From Chinchilla lanigera (lineage: Eukaryota > Chordata > Mammalia > Rodentia > Chinchillidae): DNA of 64,000 nucleotides. The number at the start of each line of letters is the position of its first letter. Positions within the stretch are counted from its first letter, which is position 1. The DNA is taken from positions 234,957 through 298,956 of the forward strand of contig NW_004955448.1 in assembly GCF_000276665.1 (NCBI RefSeq), in the 5' to 3' direction. The notes under the pieces are model-generated. The model was not told the DNA's origin. It ran no database searches and saw nothing but the letters and a program-made list of their open reading frames with translations. The position numbers were made by a program, and so were the translations under genes. Of the stretch, positions 1-11,800 are shown piece by piece.

Positions 1-2080
1 GAATAAGGATAGGAAAGGAAGAAGTAAAACTATCATTATTTGCAGATGACATGATAATTTACATGGAAGACCCCAAAAACTCCACAGACGACTCCTTGAA
101 TTTATCAACAAATTCAGCAGTGTAGCTAGATACAAAGTCAACACCCAAAAATCGATAGCATTCCTATACACAACAACAGACAGACTGAGAGAGAAAGGAA
201 ACCATACCTTTCACAATAACATCCAAGAAACTGAAATATTTAGGAATCAATCTAACAAAAGAAGTAAAAGATCTATTCAATGAAAACTACAGNNNNNNNN
301 NNNNNNNNNNNNNNNNNNNNNNNNNNNNNNNNNNNNNNNNNNNNNNNNNNNNNNNNNNNNNNNNNNNNNNNNNNNNNNNNNNNNNNNNNNNNNNNNNNNN
401 NNNNNNNNNNNNNNNNNNNNNNNNNNNNNNNNNNNNNNNNNNNNNNNNNNNNNNNNNNNNNNNNNNNNNNNNNNNNNNNNNNNNNNNNNNNNNNNNNNNN
501 NNNNNNNNNNNNNNNNNNNNNNNNNNNNNNNNNNNNNNNNNNNNNNNNNNNNNNNNNNNNNNNNNNNNNNNNNNNNNNNNNNNNNNNNNNNNNNNNNNNN
601 NNNNNNNNNNNNNNNNNNNNNNNNNNNNNNNNNNNNNNNNNNNNNNNNNNNNNNNNNNNNNNNNNNNNNNNNNNNNNNNNNNNNNNNNNNNNNNNNNNNN
701 NNNNNNNNNNNNNNNNNNNNNNNNNNNNNNNNNNNNNNNNNNNNNNNNNNNNNNNNNNNNNNNNNNNNNNNNNNNNNNNNNNNNNNNNNNNNNNNNNNNN
801 NNNNNNNNNNNNNNNGGTAAAAATCTTGAAGACATAGGGGTAGGCACAGTTCATGAACAAAAACCAAACCGCATGTGAAACACTTCAAAGAATCAATAAC
901 TGGGATCTCACCCTACTGAAAAGCTTCTGCATATCTAAACAAATCACCAGCAGAGTAAAAAGAAAACCCACAAACTTGCAAAACATTTTAGCTGACTATC
1001 CCTCAGACAAAGGGCTTCTATCTAGAACATATAAAGAATTCAAAAATATCAGCCCCCCCAAATTCAAGACCCAATCCCAAAATGGGCAGCTGAGATGAAT
1101 ACACACTTCTCAGACAAAGAAATACAAATGGCAAATAAATTTATGACAAAATGTTGAACATCATTAGTCACTGAAGAAATGCAAAGTAAAACAACACTGA
1201 GATTCCACCCTACCCCAGTAAGAATGGCTAGCATTAAGAAATCAACCAGTAAAAAATACTCGTGAGGCTGTCGAGAAATAAGAACTCTTCTCCACTGCTG
1301 GTGGGAATGCAGTGGTGAAACCACTGTGGAAATCAGTTTGGAGATTCCTCAGAAAACTAGGACTAGAGGTCCCATTCAACCCAGCTATACCCCTTCTGGG
1401 TATTTTCCCAGAAGATCTAAAAACATCGTATCACAGCGATATATGTGCACCTATCCATAGCAGCACAATTTGTAATTGCTAAATTGTGGAAGCAACCCAA
1501 ATGTCCATCCACTGAGGACTGGATAAGAAAGGTGTGGTACTTTTATATAATGGAATATTACTCAGCTACAAAGAAAGATAAATTCGAAGCCTTTATAGGT
1601 AAATGGTCACAACTAGAGACCATACTCACAAGTGAAATAAATCAGATCTGCATGTGCAAGCATCGCATTGTCTCACTAGTGTAAGACCTAAAAGAGTTAA
1701 TAAAAACTTAGAGGTATGATAGGCCTTGTAAAATGAAAGGAAAACGCTCATTGGTAAAGGGCTACTGGTATGTAGGAAAAGAGAAGGGAAAGAAGGAGAA
1801 ATTTTGTACGTATGAATATAGAGGATAGTTGACATAGTTGATCTACAGTCTTGTATTTCTTTGCTGAAAGAAACAGTTAATGAGTCCTTGACTGATCAAT
1901 ATTGCACGTCTGTATTTGTTTTCATGAGAAACCACTTTGAAGATATCAATATGTAATATAGCAAGCCTTGTTAATTTCCTACCACTTTGTTTGTAATCGT
2001 ATTGTTCTTTTGCTATTTTGTAAAAGGTTGTCTGTCTGTTAATGTTTTCTTCTTTTTATTTTTAAAATAAAAAAAAAGAA
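1..2080 (+). mobile_element. LINE-1 3' end (ORF2 C-terminal part plus 3' UTR)
   Basis: The plus strand carries the end of an L1 ORF2, including the conserved reverse-transcriptase tail and the segment that precedes the ORF2 stop, then an A-rich 3' UTR ending in an A-run near 2055-2080. Frames are broken by stops and by the gap at 293-815, so it is a dead copy. It continues off the left edge of the window. Confidence 0.85.
293..815. other. Assembly gap (523 Ns) inside the L1
   Basis: There are 523 unknown bases, so the length looks estimated rather than a default value. L1 sequence lies on both sides, which suggests the gap is missing L1 ORF2 sequence. Open frames drawn through it are meaningless. 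Confidence 0.98.
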
Positions 2081-2805
2081 GTTCCACCGTTTTTAAGACT
2101 GAATAACAGTCTACTGTCTGTATATACTTTTGTTTATTCATCCATCCATCAATGGACATTGTGCTGTTTTCTACCTTTTGGCCACTATGTTTAATAATCT
2201 TTATTATCTGGCAAAAAAGAGATCATAAACAGTTCAAAATATGTGTACAGAGTAACTAGAAAAAAATCAGTGTTCTATAAGGAAATGAATATTATTTTAG
2301 CAAAATTCTTTTATTTTGCATCAAATGAGCTAAAGTTACAAAATGTAGAAAATGATGGAAGAAAACTTACTATAAAGTAGGTAACATATGAAAACATGAA
2401 GCTACAGTAAATATATTCTTACACATTATTGAGACAATGCAGTTATGCTATTCCAAAGGCTACTTGTGATGCCTGGGATCACAACTGAAACAACTGAATA
2501 TCCTAGCATTAAATACAAGACAGGTACCCAGTATCTCTTCACTTATGAAAATGGATGTCCATGTGCAAATGATTCTATACTTAACAGCTCATCAATCAAA
2601 GAAACACTACAGAATCAAGATCTAATTAACATTTTTGAATAGGAGAATTTTAGTTTGACAGCTGCAAACAGCCCTCCCATGTCTACACTGTTATGAGGTG
2701 CAAAACAAGGTCATTATGAAGTTACCATTTATAAAATAGTCTATTTAAGCAATGTGCTTTTGCTTCCTCTTCTATACAATAGATATAGTAAGAGCATTTT
2801 TTAAA

Positions 2806-2946
2806 ATTTATTTATTTATTTATTTTTGGGTCAAGGTCTTCCTGTGTACTCCAGGTTGCCCCTGAACCATATAGGTCAGGCCGGCCTCAAACTCACAGGG
2901 ATCCTCCTGAGTGCTGGGATTACAGGCATGCACCAGTACTCCCCGC
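2806..2946 (-). repeat. 7SL/B1-type SINE
   Basis: A TTTA-rich tail on the left is followed by the reversed B1 body and ends in the reversed promoter-proximal segment, so the element is on the minus strand. Confidence 0.8.
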
Positions 2947-3184
2947 AAGTAAGAGTAATTTTCTCCGTTAGGAGGAATAACCTCCATTTGCAATACCCAG
3001 TTTGCAGCAAACTTTCTACTGGTCAATTTCCCCACTCACATACTGCATATGTAATCTAATAATCAATGCAAAACAACTGTAAAAAGAAAACTAATCCTAC
3101 AAAGACACAGAATTGTATCATGTTAATAAAAGTGCTATGTAAGAAATGATGATATGGCACAAATTAACAATTTGTGATGTAGGG

Positions 3185-3329
3185 TGCTGGGCATGGTGGT
3201 GCACACCTGTAATCCCAGAACTCAGAGCCTAAGACAAAAAGATCCTGAGTTTAAGGTCAGTCTAGGCTACAGTGGAAGATCCTGTCTGAAACAAACAAAA
3301 ACTCAAACAAAACAAAACAAACAAAACAA
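3185..3329 (+). repeat. 7SL/B1-type SINE
   Basis: It starts with the GCTGGGCATGGTGGTGCA head and ends in a CAAAACAAA-type tail. Confidence 0.85.
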
Positions 3330-3382
3330 TCTGTAGGGAGAATTAAGGATGATGACAAGCTGGGAACTTTAAAACATAATAT

Positions 3383-3496
3383 GGGTTGGGGATACAGTTC
3401 AGTTATAGAAAGCTTGCTTGCCTAGTACGCTCAAGAACCTGGCTTTGAACCTCCGCACTGCAAAGGAAAAAAAGAAAGAAAAACAACAACAAAATC
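3383..3496 (+). repeat. ID-type SINE
   Basis: The tRNA-Ala-derived head (GGGTTGGGGATACAGTTCAG) is followed by an A-rich tail. The tRNA fold is degenerate, so it is not a tRNA gene. Confidence 0.75.
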
Positions 3497-5201
3497 CCAT
3501 AATATGAATACCAAAGTTGTGCTAATTTGCCCACGCCCCAGGAATTCTATGATGCACATGATGAACACACACTTCTCAGTTTCATCTATCGGCAACATCC
3601 CTTCTTCTCCAGATGAATTTCTGCCCATCCTTCTTAGTATTTGTTCACATGCTACTTCTTGTAGTCTTTCCCGAGCTCCACTCCACCAGGCAAAACTCTC
3701 TTCCTTTCTCACACCAAAGCACTGAGTTGACAATGTTATGAAGAAACCCTCATACTATATTGTCTCTTTTACCAGTTCATATCCAGTACCTAGCACAGTC
3801 AAAGACACTGAAAGCTCACAAGATTTTTGATTTACTGAATAGGATTCTAGATTCTTAGGATGGGGAAGAGCCAAAATGACCAACACTTGTGTTCAGATGC
3901 AAAACCGAGGCTCAAAGACTGAGTACTTGCCAAATCATAAAGACAGGGTGGCTGTGACAGGACTGATACATAGATAGGTTTCTTTTCCCAATCAAATTCA
4001 TGTGGGCAGGACTATGTGTGGCTCCACTGGTCCAATCTGGTTCGCCTAGTACAGAACTGGCATGTATACCAGATCATCAATTAAGTACAGTACTTTCTAT
4101 CAAAAAAAAAAAAAACTATAAACTTTGAGAAGTAGACAAATCCCTAATTTAAAATTTCACATTGGTCATATATCAGTTCTCAGTTGTAAAAATTCTGAGA
4201 AATGAAAATAAAATGAGATTTTAAAGCAATATATTATGTGCAAGTATTATATGTGTAAGATTTAATCCTGGTTTCTATTACTAACACTTTTAAATTCAAA
4301 TGTGGGCCCAGGCTGTAGGGTTTCAGAAGCCTGTCTAGAAAGAATGAATAATGAGACAATTAAAACTGCCATACCAACATCCAAAATCATTATCTGTACA
4401 GTGCAGACTATATCAAATGCCAATAAAACACAAGTGACAACTTGCCTTGGTGGAAACTAAACCCAGAATTCACATTTTGCGGAAGTTCAAGTTCATTAGC
4501 CAACGCGACACCGCGATTTGCTACCCTAAAAAGAATGACTACTTCCATCAAGTAAAACACGAGTCCCTACTAACAAACACGAAAAGAAACAAGCAGTCTC
4601 TTCTGCGACTGTCAGGATTAGCGGAAGAAAGCATGAGTTCTTCCAGCAAATTCCCGTAAGCGGATCCTTAGAACTGCCTGACAAACACTACAGCAGAAGA
4701 AAACCAAGAGGGAAAGGAAAGCAGCAACCACCAGCACCCCCTGCAAGACACTTCTCGCAAAGATAATGCGGCGGGGCCGTCCCGACACAGGTAAGCAAGC
4801 CCCGCAGTGGAAACGCACCACCTGGGCAGGACCCGGGGCCACCTCGGAGGCGGCGGCTCTTCCATGACTCTCGGGTTCCTCTCCAGGAAGGCAGATGGGT
4901 GATTCCACTCGAGAGGGAGCCGCAGACCTTCAGAGTCACCCTGAGCCTCCCGGGCGAGACTTGCCTTCGGGAAGGCGGCCTCATCTCAGACCGACGGTTG
5001 AGGCCAGGAGCCACCGCCCACCGCGGCAGGGAGCGCCCTGCTGCGGCCTCCCTCGCCCGTCCCCTATCTGCAGGCCAGGCAGGGCTGCTCTTGGCCTCGA
5101 TCGCCTTGCGGGGCCCCTGTTCCGCCCGTTGCGGGACCGCTGGAAGGAAACCCGAGCTGCAAGGAGGGTCAAGCTGGGCCCGCAGGCCCCTCAGCACTCA
5201 C

Positions 5202-5330
5202 CATGGCGACCCCCGGAGCCAGAAGCAAGGAGCACCCTCAGCGCTAGGAGCCTCCCGGGTCAGGTGACGCCCAGACGCCGGTCCCGCCCTCCTTAGCCCC
5301 GCCCTCAGTCTACAGACGGCTCCTCGATTG
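5202..5330 (-). CDS. VPS35: VPS35 exon 1 (start codon only plus 5' UTR)
   Basis: On the minus strand the sequence reads GCCATG followed directly by GTGAGT, a near-perfect splice donor, so the coding part of this exon is just the initiator ATG at 5204-5202. VPS35 is the large scaffold of the retromer cargo-recognition complex on endosomes. The identification rests mainly on position: divergent from ORC6 across a CpG island, as I recall from human 16q. The rest of the protein would be encoded off the left edge. The 5' UTR boundary is a guess. Confidence 0.6.
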
Positions 5331-5740
5331 GCTCGTTTCTAGGGACCAAGTCTCGCGTATTTATCGGCCCTGTCACTCAACGCTAGGGCTGACGGATCTG
5401 GGGGCTCGGTAATTGCTCCATATGAGTGGTGGGGCTGGTGCAGGGCAGTGAATATTGCTGAAAGACATGCAGAAGGGAAAGGGCATATTTAAAGAGCTTG
5501 TTACAAAAGAAGGAACAGAAAGAAAGCAGTTTACCCACGTTATGTACGCCTCCGTACGTGCACTCGTGGCGCGCATGTGCAGAATAAAGACCAGGATTGG
5601 CCTGTGTGACGGTCTCAGTCCCCTGTCCCAACCAATCCAGATGCGCTGGAGGTGGGCTCTCCTCTCACTGGCCGGCCGTGCGTCTGCGCGGGGATTTCGT
5701 TCCACAGCAGCTGTTTGCGCGAGTTATTCCTGTCTGCGCC

Positions 5741-5805
5741 ATGGTCTCAGGGCTGATCGAACGCCTCGCCTCTCGCCTGGGACTCGCCGACCCCAGTGTG
5801 CTGAG
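5741..5805 (+). CDS. ORC6: ORC6 exon 1 (coding part)
   Basis: It encodes residues 1-21 and two bases of codon 22 and ends CTGAG before GTGAGT. The start is the first ATG, in context GCGCCATGG, and matches the family N-terminus (short leader then LIERLASRLGL). Confidence 0.93.
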
Positions 5806-8800
5806 GTGAGTCTGTCGGAGCACTACCCCAACCCGGTGGGCTCTTCCTGGCGAACTGAGCCGTGCCTAGGCGTGGTCCGCGCCTTTCCTTTGCGTAGGGC
5901 CTGGCGGGGTTGCTAAGGATGCTGGCGCCGGTGAGCGCGCGGCCTCGAGGACTTCCGGCCACCCGCGCGCTTGAGAGGCCTTAGGGCGCCTGTAGGGTCC
6001 GCAGGAACGACTGGCCCTGTGGGCTGCAGGGTGGTGGGCAAAGGAGTGAGTGCCGGAGAATTTAGGTCCTTCTGCAGGCTGTCCCTGAGAGCCTGTCGGT
6101 GGGGATCCTGGCAAGAACCGTGTCGGAGTTTATGGGTGAATGGGTGGCGTGCTAGAGCCACAAAGCAGACTCGTCGCTACTTTTCTTAAAAGATCAGGAA
6201 AGGCCCAGGCGGAGGCATAACTCTGAAATCTGGTTGACAAACAGTGCCAGCCTTGGGAAGGCGTGATGAGAAGAGGGCTGTGACAGAAGCCTTGAGATGG
6301 GAAAGATCTTTGCAAGAACCGTGGTTTCCAAGTGTGGTTCCCGATCCGCAGCAGTAGTATCCTGTTGCCCTTGTTAGAAACACAGTCTTGAACTCCATCC
6401 CAGGCCTGCTAATCAGAAACTGGGAATGGGACCCAGCACCTGTTTTCACAAGCCCCCGAGGTTTTTATCCTGTACAATAAATTTGAGAACCACTGATGAA
6501 AAGAAGGTACCCTGGTTTAACCTGCTCTCTCTCTCTCTCTCTCTCACTCTCTGTTTCCACTTGATCTAGTAATGGGAGAAGGAAAGGAGGATTGTTTAGG
6601 GGGGTGCTGAACTTAATCTTGCCTGAAAGCACGTAGCTGCAGTGAGGTCCAGAGTCAGGGCAGTGGCTGTCCTGGGCACATCCCCTCCTCAAAGGATACG
6701 CACTTCATTCCCAGGCCCAAATAAATGTAGAAAGAAGTCTACTATTGGCTGTATTTATTGTTACGAAGTGTTGGGCAAACTAACATAAAAGAGTTTTAGT
6801 GAACACATTGTTCTCACACCAGGAAAGCAGAGGAATACTTGCGACTGTCTCAGGTGAAGTGTACTGGTCTGTCTGCACATACCACAGAAACTAGCAATGT
6901 CATCATGTGCTTGGACCTTGCAGCTGCCTGTATGAAGTGCCCTTTGGACAGGGTGAGTCCCGCTGAATATCCGAATAATCTAAAATTTAACCCTTACATT
7001 TTCATTTTTGGTTGGGCTAGACTCAGGCCAAAAACTCATATTCTTAGAATTTTTATGGCTAGTCTTGTGTTATTCTAGATAAATTGAAGGATGATTTTGT
7101 TCAGCCAGGTGTGGTGATGCATGCCTGTAAACCCAGAGGTAGAGGCAGGAGAATCGCTGTGAGTTTGAGGCCCGCCTGGGCTACATAAGCAAATTTGAGG
7201 CCAGCCTGCACTACACGGCAAGACCTTGTCTCAAAAACAGAATAATTTTGTCAAGTTGGAAAAAAAGTACTTCTTGCAGTGTTCTCTCTATTACCTAGTT
7301 TTCCTGTTTTTCTTCATAGAGGCCATCTTCCATACTGCTATTAGCAGTAGCTTCTTAAAGCATATACTTTAAAACCTATGTATGATTTTCTAGTATCACA
7401 ATATTTAAAAAGAAGCAGCTTTAGAGTCAGGAAGAGTCACATGTTGAAGCCATATCTCAATATCATTTGCTAGGTCTGTGAGCCACCAGTTTCCTCCTCC
7501 ATAAAGTAGGATAACAATGTCCATTTCACTGAGTTATGATGATTATGTAACACCCGTAACACAGGACCTGTGTCATAATAGATACACTCATTAAATGGTC
7601 TAAACATTAAAACAAAGCTGTTATCTCCCGTTAAAGTTTCCAGCCTCCCTTAAACCCTGATTTCAAACTACAGTATTTACTTGTCAGACTTCTACAGTTT
7701 AATAACTTGGCTTTAATGGTGCAACACCTGATTTTTCCAGGAATGCTCTTCTGGCAAATCTCTATTGTCTTATGTGACCCCTCCACACACACACTTTGCC
7801 ATTACATCCTTTATGAAGCTCCCTTTGACTGTCCCAGACAGCTGTTTTTTCACAGTTGTTGACTTTCCTGTTTCTGTCCTTGTTTACCTGTTTTACCTTT
7901 CCTTCTCCACATACACATTTCCCCTCCACTCTTATCACTTCTCTCAGTCTTCCCTAAAATATGCCCAATGCCACAGTTGTTGAAAAACCAATAACCATGT
8001 CTGCCTCCCTCAGTATTTTTTCCTCCACACCTTAGATATTGATACTGTATAATTATTTTAAAATTGGCTGTGAACAGTATGCGTTACTGCCCTCCTATGG
8101 TGATTGCTAATTTTTATTACATGAAGCTAAATCTTTAGGCAGTGACTTGCCACCGAATTAATTTTGAAAAGTTTATACCACATATTAAGTATTTGTGTGC
8201 TAATATAGAGAATTTAAGATTTATATCTTTTTCCTTTCAAAGGCTTATTTAATTAAACTTTCTGGATTGAACAAGAAAATGTATCAGAGCTGTCTTAAAT
8301 CTTTTGAGTGTTTACTGGATATGAATTCAAATATTGGGATAAAAGACCTAGCTGTACAGTTTAGCTGTACAGAAGCAGTGAACATGGCTTCAAAGATACT
8401 GCAAAGGTATGGGACTAAAGTACCTTAAATTTTATACTGTTAAAGCAGAATTATCAAGTGGTCTGTTTTGGTTAATTTCTAGTCTTAAATGTAAATAAAA
8501 ACTCTTCAAAGTAAAAAGGGCTGGGGACATAGCTCAGTGTAAAAGCCCTGGGTTCAATTCCCAGTACTATACCAAAAACAAGAAAGGAAAACTGCAGATG
8601 CTAAAGTGACAAAGTACTAATCTCCTGTATTTTAAAACATTGTAGTTTTGGTTGCCTTTTCAGTCCCTTTTGAAATAATATTTTGCTTTAAAATTTTTTT
8701 TTCTGGTATGGTTTATTATTTTTGGTATACAGACTGATAGGATATGGTGTGGTAGTTTGATACATGGTGTACAGGTTTAAAGATCAAACCAGATAGTTAC

Positions 8801-11800
8801 CATTTCCATGTTAAGCCTTTAAATTTTTTTGTTGTTGTTGTATTTTTGAGACAGGGTCTCACTATGCAGTTCAGGCTGGCCTTGAGCTCATTTTGTAGCC
8901 CAGGCTGGTCTCAAACTTGCAACGATCCTCCTGCCTCAGCCTCCCGAGTGCTGGGATTACAGGTGTGCACCACCATACCCCGCTAAAATTTTTTGATTAA
9001 CAAAATAATTGTGTCTGTGGGGTGTGAGTGTCTGCTGCACTTGGGGCCCGGGGTAGAGGCACACACAAAACCAGGACACAGGGGATGCAGAGCAGCAAGA
9101 GCCAAGTTTGCAACTGCAACTGCATACTGAAGTTTATTTTGTAAGAAGTTTTATAGCATACAAGTGTAGTTTTTCAGATAACATATGAGTACATACCGAG
9201 CCAAGTAATTGTTTTTCTGACAGTCTGTTCCAGGTGTGCTCAATAAACCAAGGTCTGTTGTTATCTTATTTTTCTAAAGCATGAGAAGCAGAAAGTTGTC
9301 ACACCACCACAAGACTGCTCGGGACATTTTATTTTCTACAAGGCCGGGACATTCTATTTTAATCTACAAGGCCTCTGGCTACTTTCCCATATTGTGAAAG
9401 TCTAGCCAAGCAAGTTTTCAAGGTTTTGCGAGGGGAGAACATTTTCTCCTCAAGAGGCACAGGCATTCCAGTCCTCATCTCGACCCCAAGTAACCTGCGG
9501 CTCCGGCCCACACAAAGGGAGGGCCTAGGGGCCTGAGGATCCTGTGTTTCCCACAGTGGGGGATAGTGTGATACTTCAATACAACTATATAATATGCACT
9601 GATGAAGTCAGGATAAATAATATTTCCATCCCTTATCATTACTTGGTGTTTGGAGCCTTTGAGCCCCTCTCTTCTTGTGGATTCATATAATACATATTAC
9701 TGTAAATTATAGTTACCCCACTGTTCTGTGCAACACGGAAACTTCGTTTTGTGTGTGACATTTTCTTACATGTGTATAATGTATTTTAATCATATCCATG
9801 AAATAATTTTCTGACAAATGATTCTGTAAACACTGCTCATCCCTAGCTATGAGTCCAGTCTTCCCCAGACACCACAAGTAGATCTTGACTTATCCAGGCC
9901 ACTTTTCACCACTGCTGCACTACTTTCAGCATGCAAGTAAGTGTTCCTTTTAATTTTCAGAAGTTTTCAGTTTCTAAATGGAGTGTTTAATTCCCAAAGA
10001 GTAATTCTAATATAGCTGATTTCAATTTGGCATATTTTCCCCTATAAATAATGTTAGAAGTGGTGGCCAAGTGGCCAGATTTCAGTTTATCTTATAATAT
10101 AGCTGACAGCTTTGAACTAGTGTTGCCAGAAATGCAGTTGCCAGGTAGTGGCCATTATATGTAAGCTGGGTATTCTGACTTTAGAGTCTGCTTTTTAAAA
10201 GTGATGAAATCTGTCAGAACAGTGGTTATGTGTGATTTTTCTATCATATTTTTTTAAAAGTACTGACAGAAAATGTTCTTCAGTTAATTTATAAAACATT
10301 TCTGCAGTAAATTCTTATATCTGAATATTAAAATTGTCAAAAAAGACAAAAAGCAAAAAAAAAAAACAAAAAACTGATGTTGGGTATGGTGGTGCATGCC
10401 TATAATCCCAGCACTCAGGAGGCTGAGGCAGGAGGATGGTTGCGAGTTCAAGACCAGCCTGGGCTACAAAGTGAGCTCAAGGCCAACCTGAACTGCATAG
10501 GGAGACCCTGCCTCAAAAAAAAAAAAAAAAAAATTGTGTGTTACCTCTGTGTATACTGAATTGTTATCCTGGGAATATTTGTAGTTGTTGAAATCTTTTT
10601 CTAAAGTTGTCATCTTGCCTGAAATCTTCCGGGGATAGGGGTGGGAGATAGTTGGCCATTAAAGAATAAAGAAGTTTCTCACTACCTAGGCAATAATTTT
10701 TGGTGTGTTTGACTATGTTCACATACCTAGAGCTTATACATAGAAAATGTTTCTTTAAGTCAACAATGATACGTGTTTATAAAGAGGGAGTAAGAAAACT
10801 GCAAATGGTCAAATAGCCCCACTTTTGAAGCCATATCAGACTGAGCAAAGAGAGGTGGACAGGTCTGTTATCCTGAATAAGAAGTTTGTGATTTGTATTG
10901 GTGTTTGTTGTAGAGAGTTTGGGAATTTTTGAGGAGGTGGAAGGGTGTTAATACTCCTCTAGTATAATTATAAGCAGTATGGACTAAAGTGAGTTGAACA
11001 CTTAAATGTATTGTGCTTATCATTCTACAAATTAACATCTGAGATTTACTAAAAAGAGTTTTAAAAGGTATGAAGCTCTACAGCAAATGTAGTTTACCTG
11101 CCCCATTTGTTACAAAATAGATCCCATGTATATTTTAGCTTCCAATCTAATACATAACTAAATAAAGACCTTAAAAAGGCAAATTCTCATGGTTCTAACT
11201 AATGAAATAAATGTGGAATAAAGGAAAACTAGATAACTGCGGACTCTTGATAAAGCATGGAGGAAGAGGAAGTAAGTTTATAATCTGGTTGGCCAAGGAA
11301 GAAAACTACTGGTCCTCAAAAAACAATGTTTGAAATTCTTTTGTAGGATTCTAAAACTAAAAGTGGATAAAAACAAAATGGTAGCAATGGCTGGTGTGAA
11401 AAAATCCATATTTGACCGACTGTGTAAACAGTTAGAGAAGACTGGACAGCAGATTGACAGTGAGTATTCTGTAGTTCAAGAAAATGTAGACTTGCTGGCA
11501 GAAGTCAGATGCTTTCAACTTGCATACTGGCTGAGTTCTGTATTTAATGTGGGCCAGATTTTAGTGAGAAAAACTGATTTTTCTATTTTCAAATAAAGTA
11601 GGAACTTTCTAGAAACCTATGATTCCATGAATACATGACTAGAAAATAGATTCTCTGTTAGTGTGCTGTGATGTTAAATGCCAATCTCCATATATATAAG
11701 CTAGGAGAGAAGTGATATTCAAGTTTGACAACAGAAGCAACAAGAAAAGGAAAGGGCAAGGTCATTTGTCTTTTCTTTGTCCTAGTCTTTGGCCCATCAA

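Larger units (their letters stand above)
1..5201 (-). other. VPS35: VPS35 intron 1 (5' part), no coding exon seen
   Basis: This stretch lies inside the VPS35 transcription unit, downstream of its first-exon donor. I looked on the minus strand for the expected second exon (start of the mature VPS35 reading frame) and did not find it. Visible content is an L1 3' end with an assembly gap, several SINEs, an ancient MIR-like piece near 3.8-4.0 kb, and the CpG-rich promoter shoulder from about 4.75 kb. The open frames here are L1, SINE or GC-rich shadows. Confidence 0.6.
4750..5970. promoter_or_regulatory. CpG-rich bidirectional promoter of VPS35 and ORC6
   Basis: The sequence turns abruptly GC- and CpG-rich between two divergent first exons: VPS35 ATG at 5204 on the minus strand and ORC6 ATG at 5741 on the plus strand, about 535 bp apart. 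Visible elements are a GC box at 5297-5304, a reversed CCAAT (ATTGG) at 5327-5331, further CCAAT-type motifs near 5595 and 5627, and an NRF1-like GCGCATGTGC near 5570. There is no convincing TATA box near either start. Transcription start sites cannot be fixed from sequence. Confidence 0.75.

Noticed and set aside
273..888. Long open frames on both strands at 273-888
   Set aside because: They run through 523 Ns, which carry no stops, so the openness is an artefact.
1..5201. A VPS35 second exon
   Set aside because: I searched the minus strand for the expected N-terminal reading frame and splice sites and found none; it must lie beyond the left edge.
4618..5296. Several long frames in the GC-rich block (up to 169 aa)
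   Set aside because: CpG-rich promoter DNA has few stop codons. The frames share no family features and overlap each other on both strands.
11330..11596. ORC6 alternative C-terminus by intron 5 retention (frame continues to 11596)
   Set aside because: The frame simply reads through a strong GTGAGT donor; the added residues are not conserved, and the spliced frame recovers the full family C-terminus.
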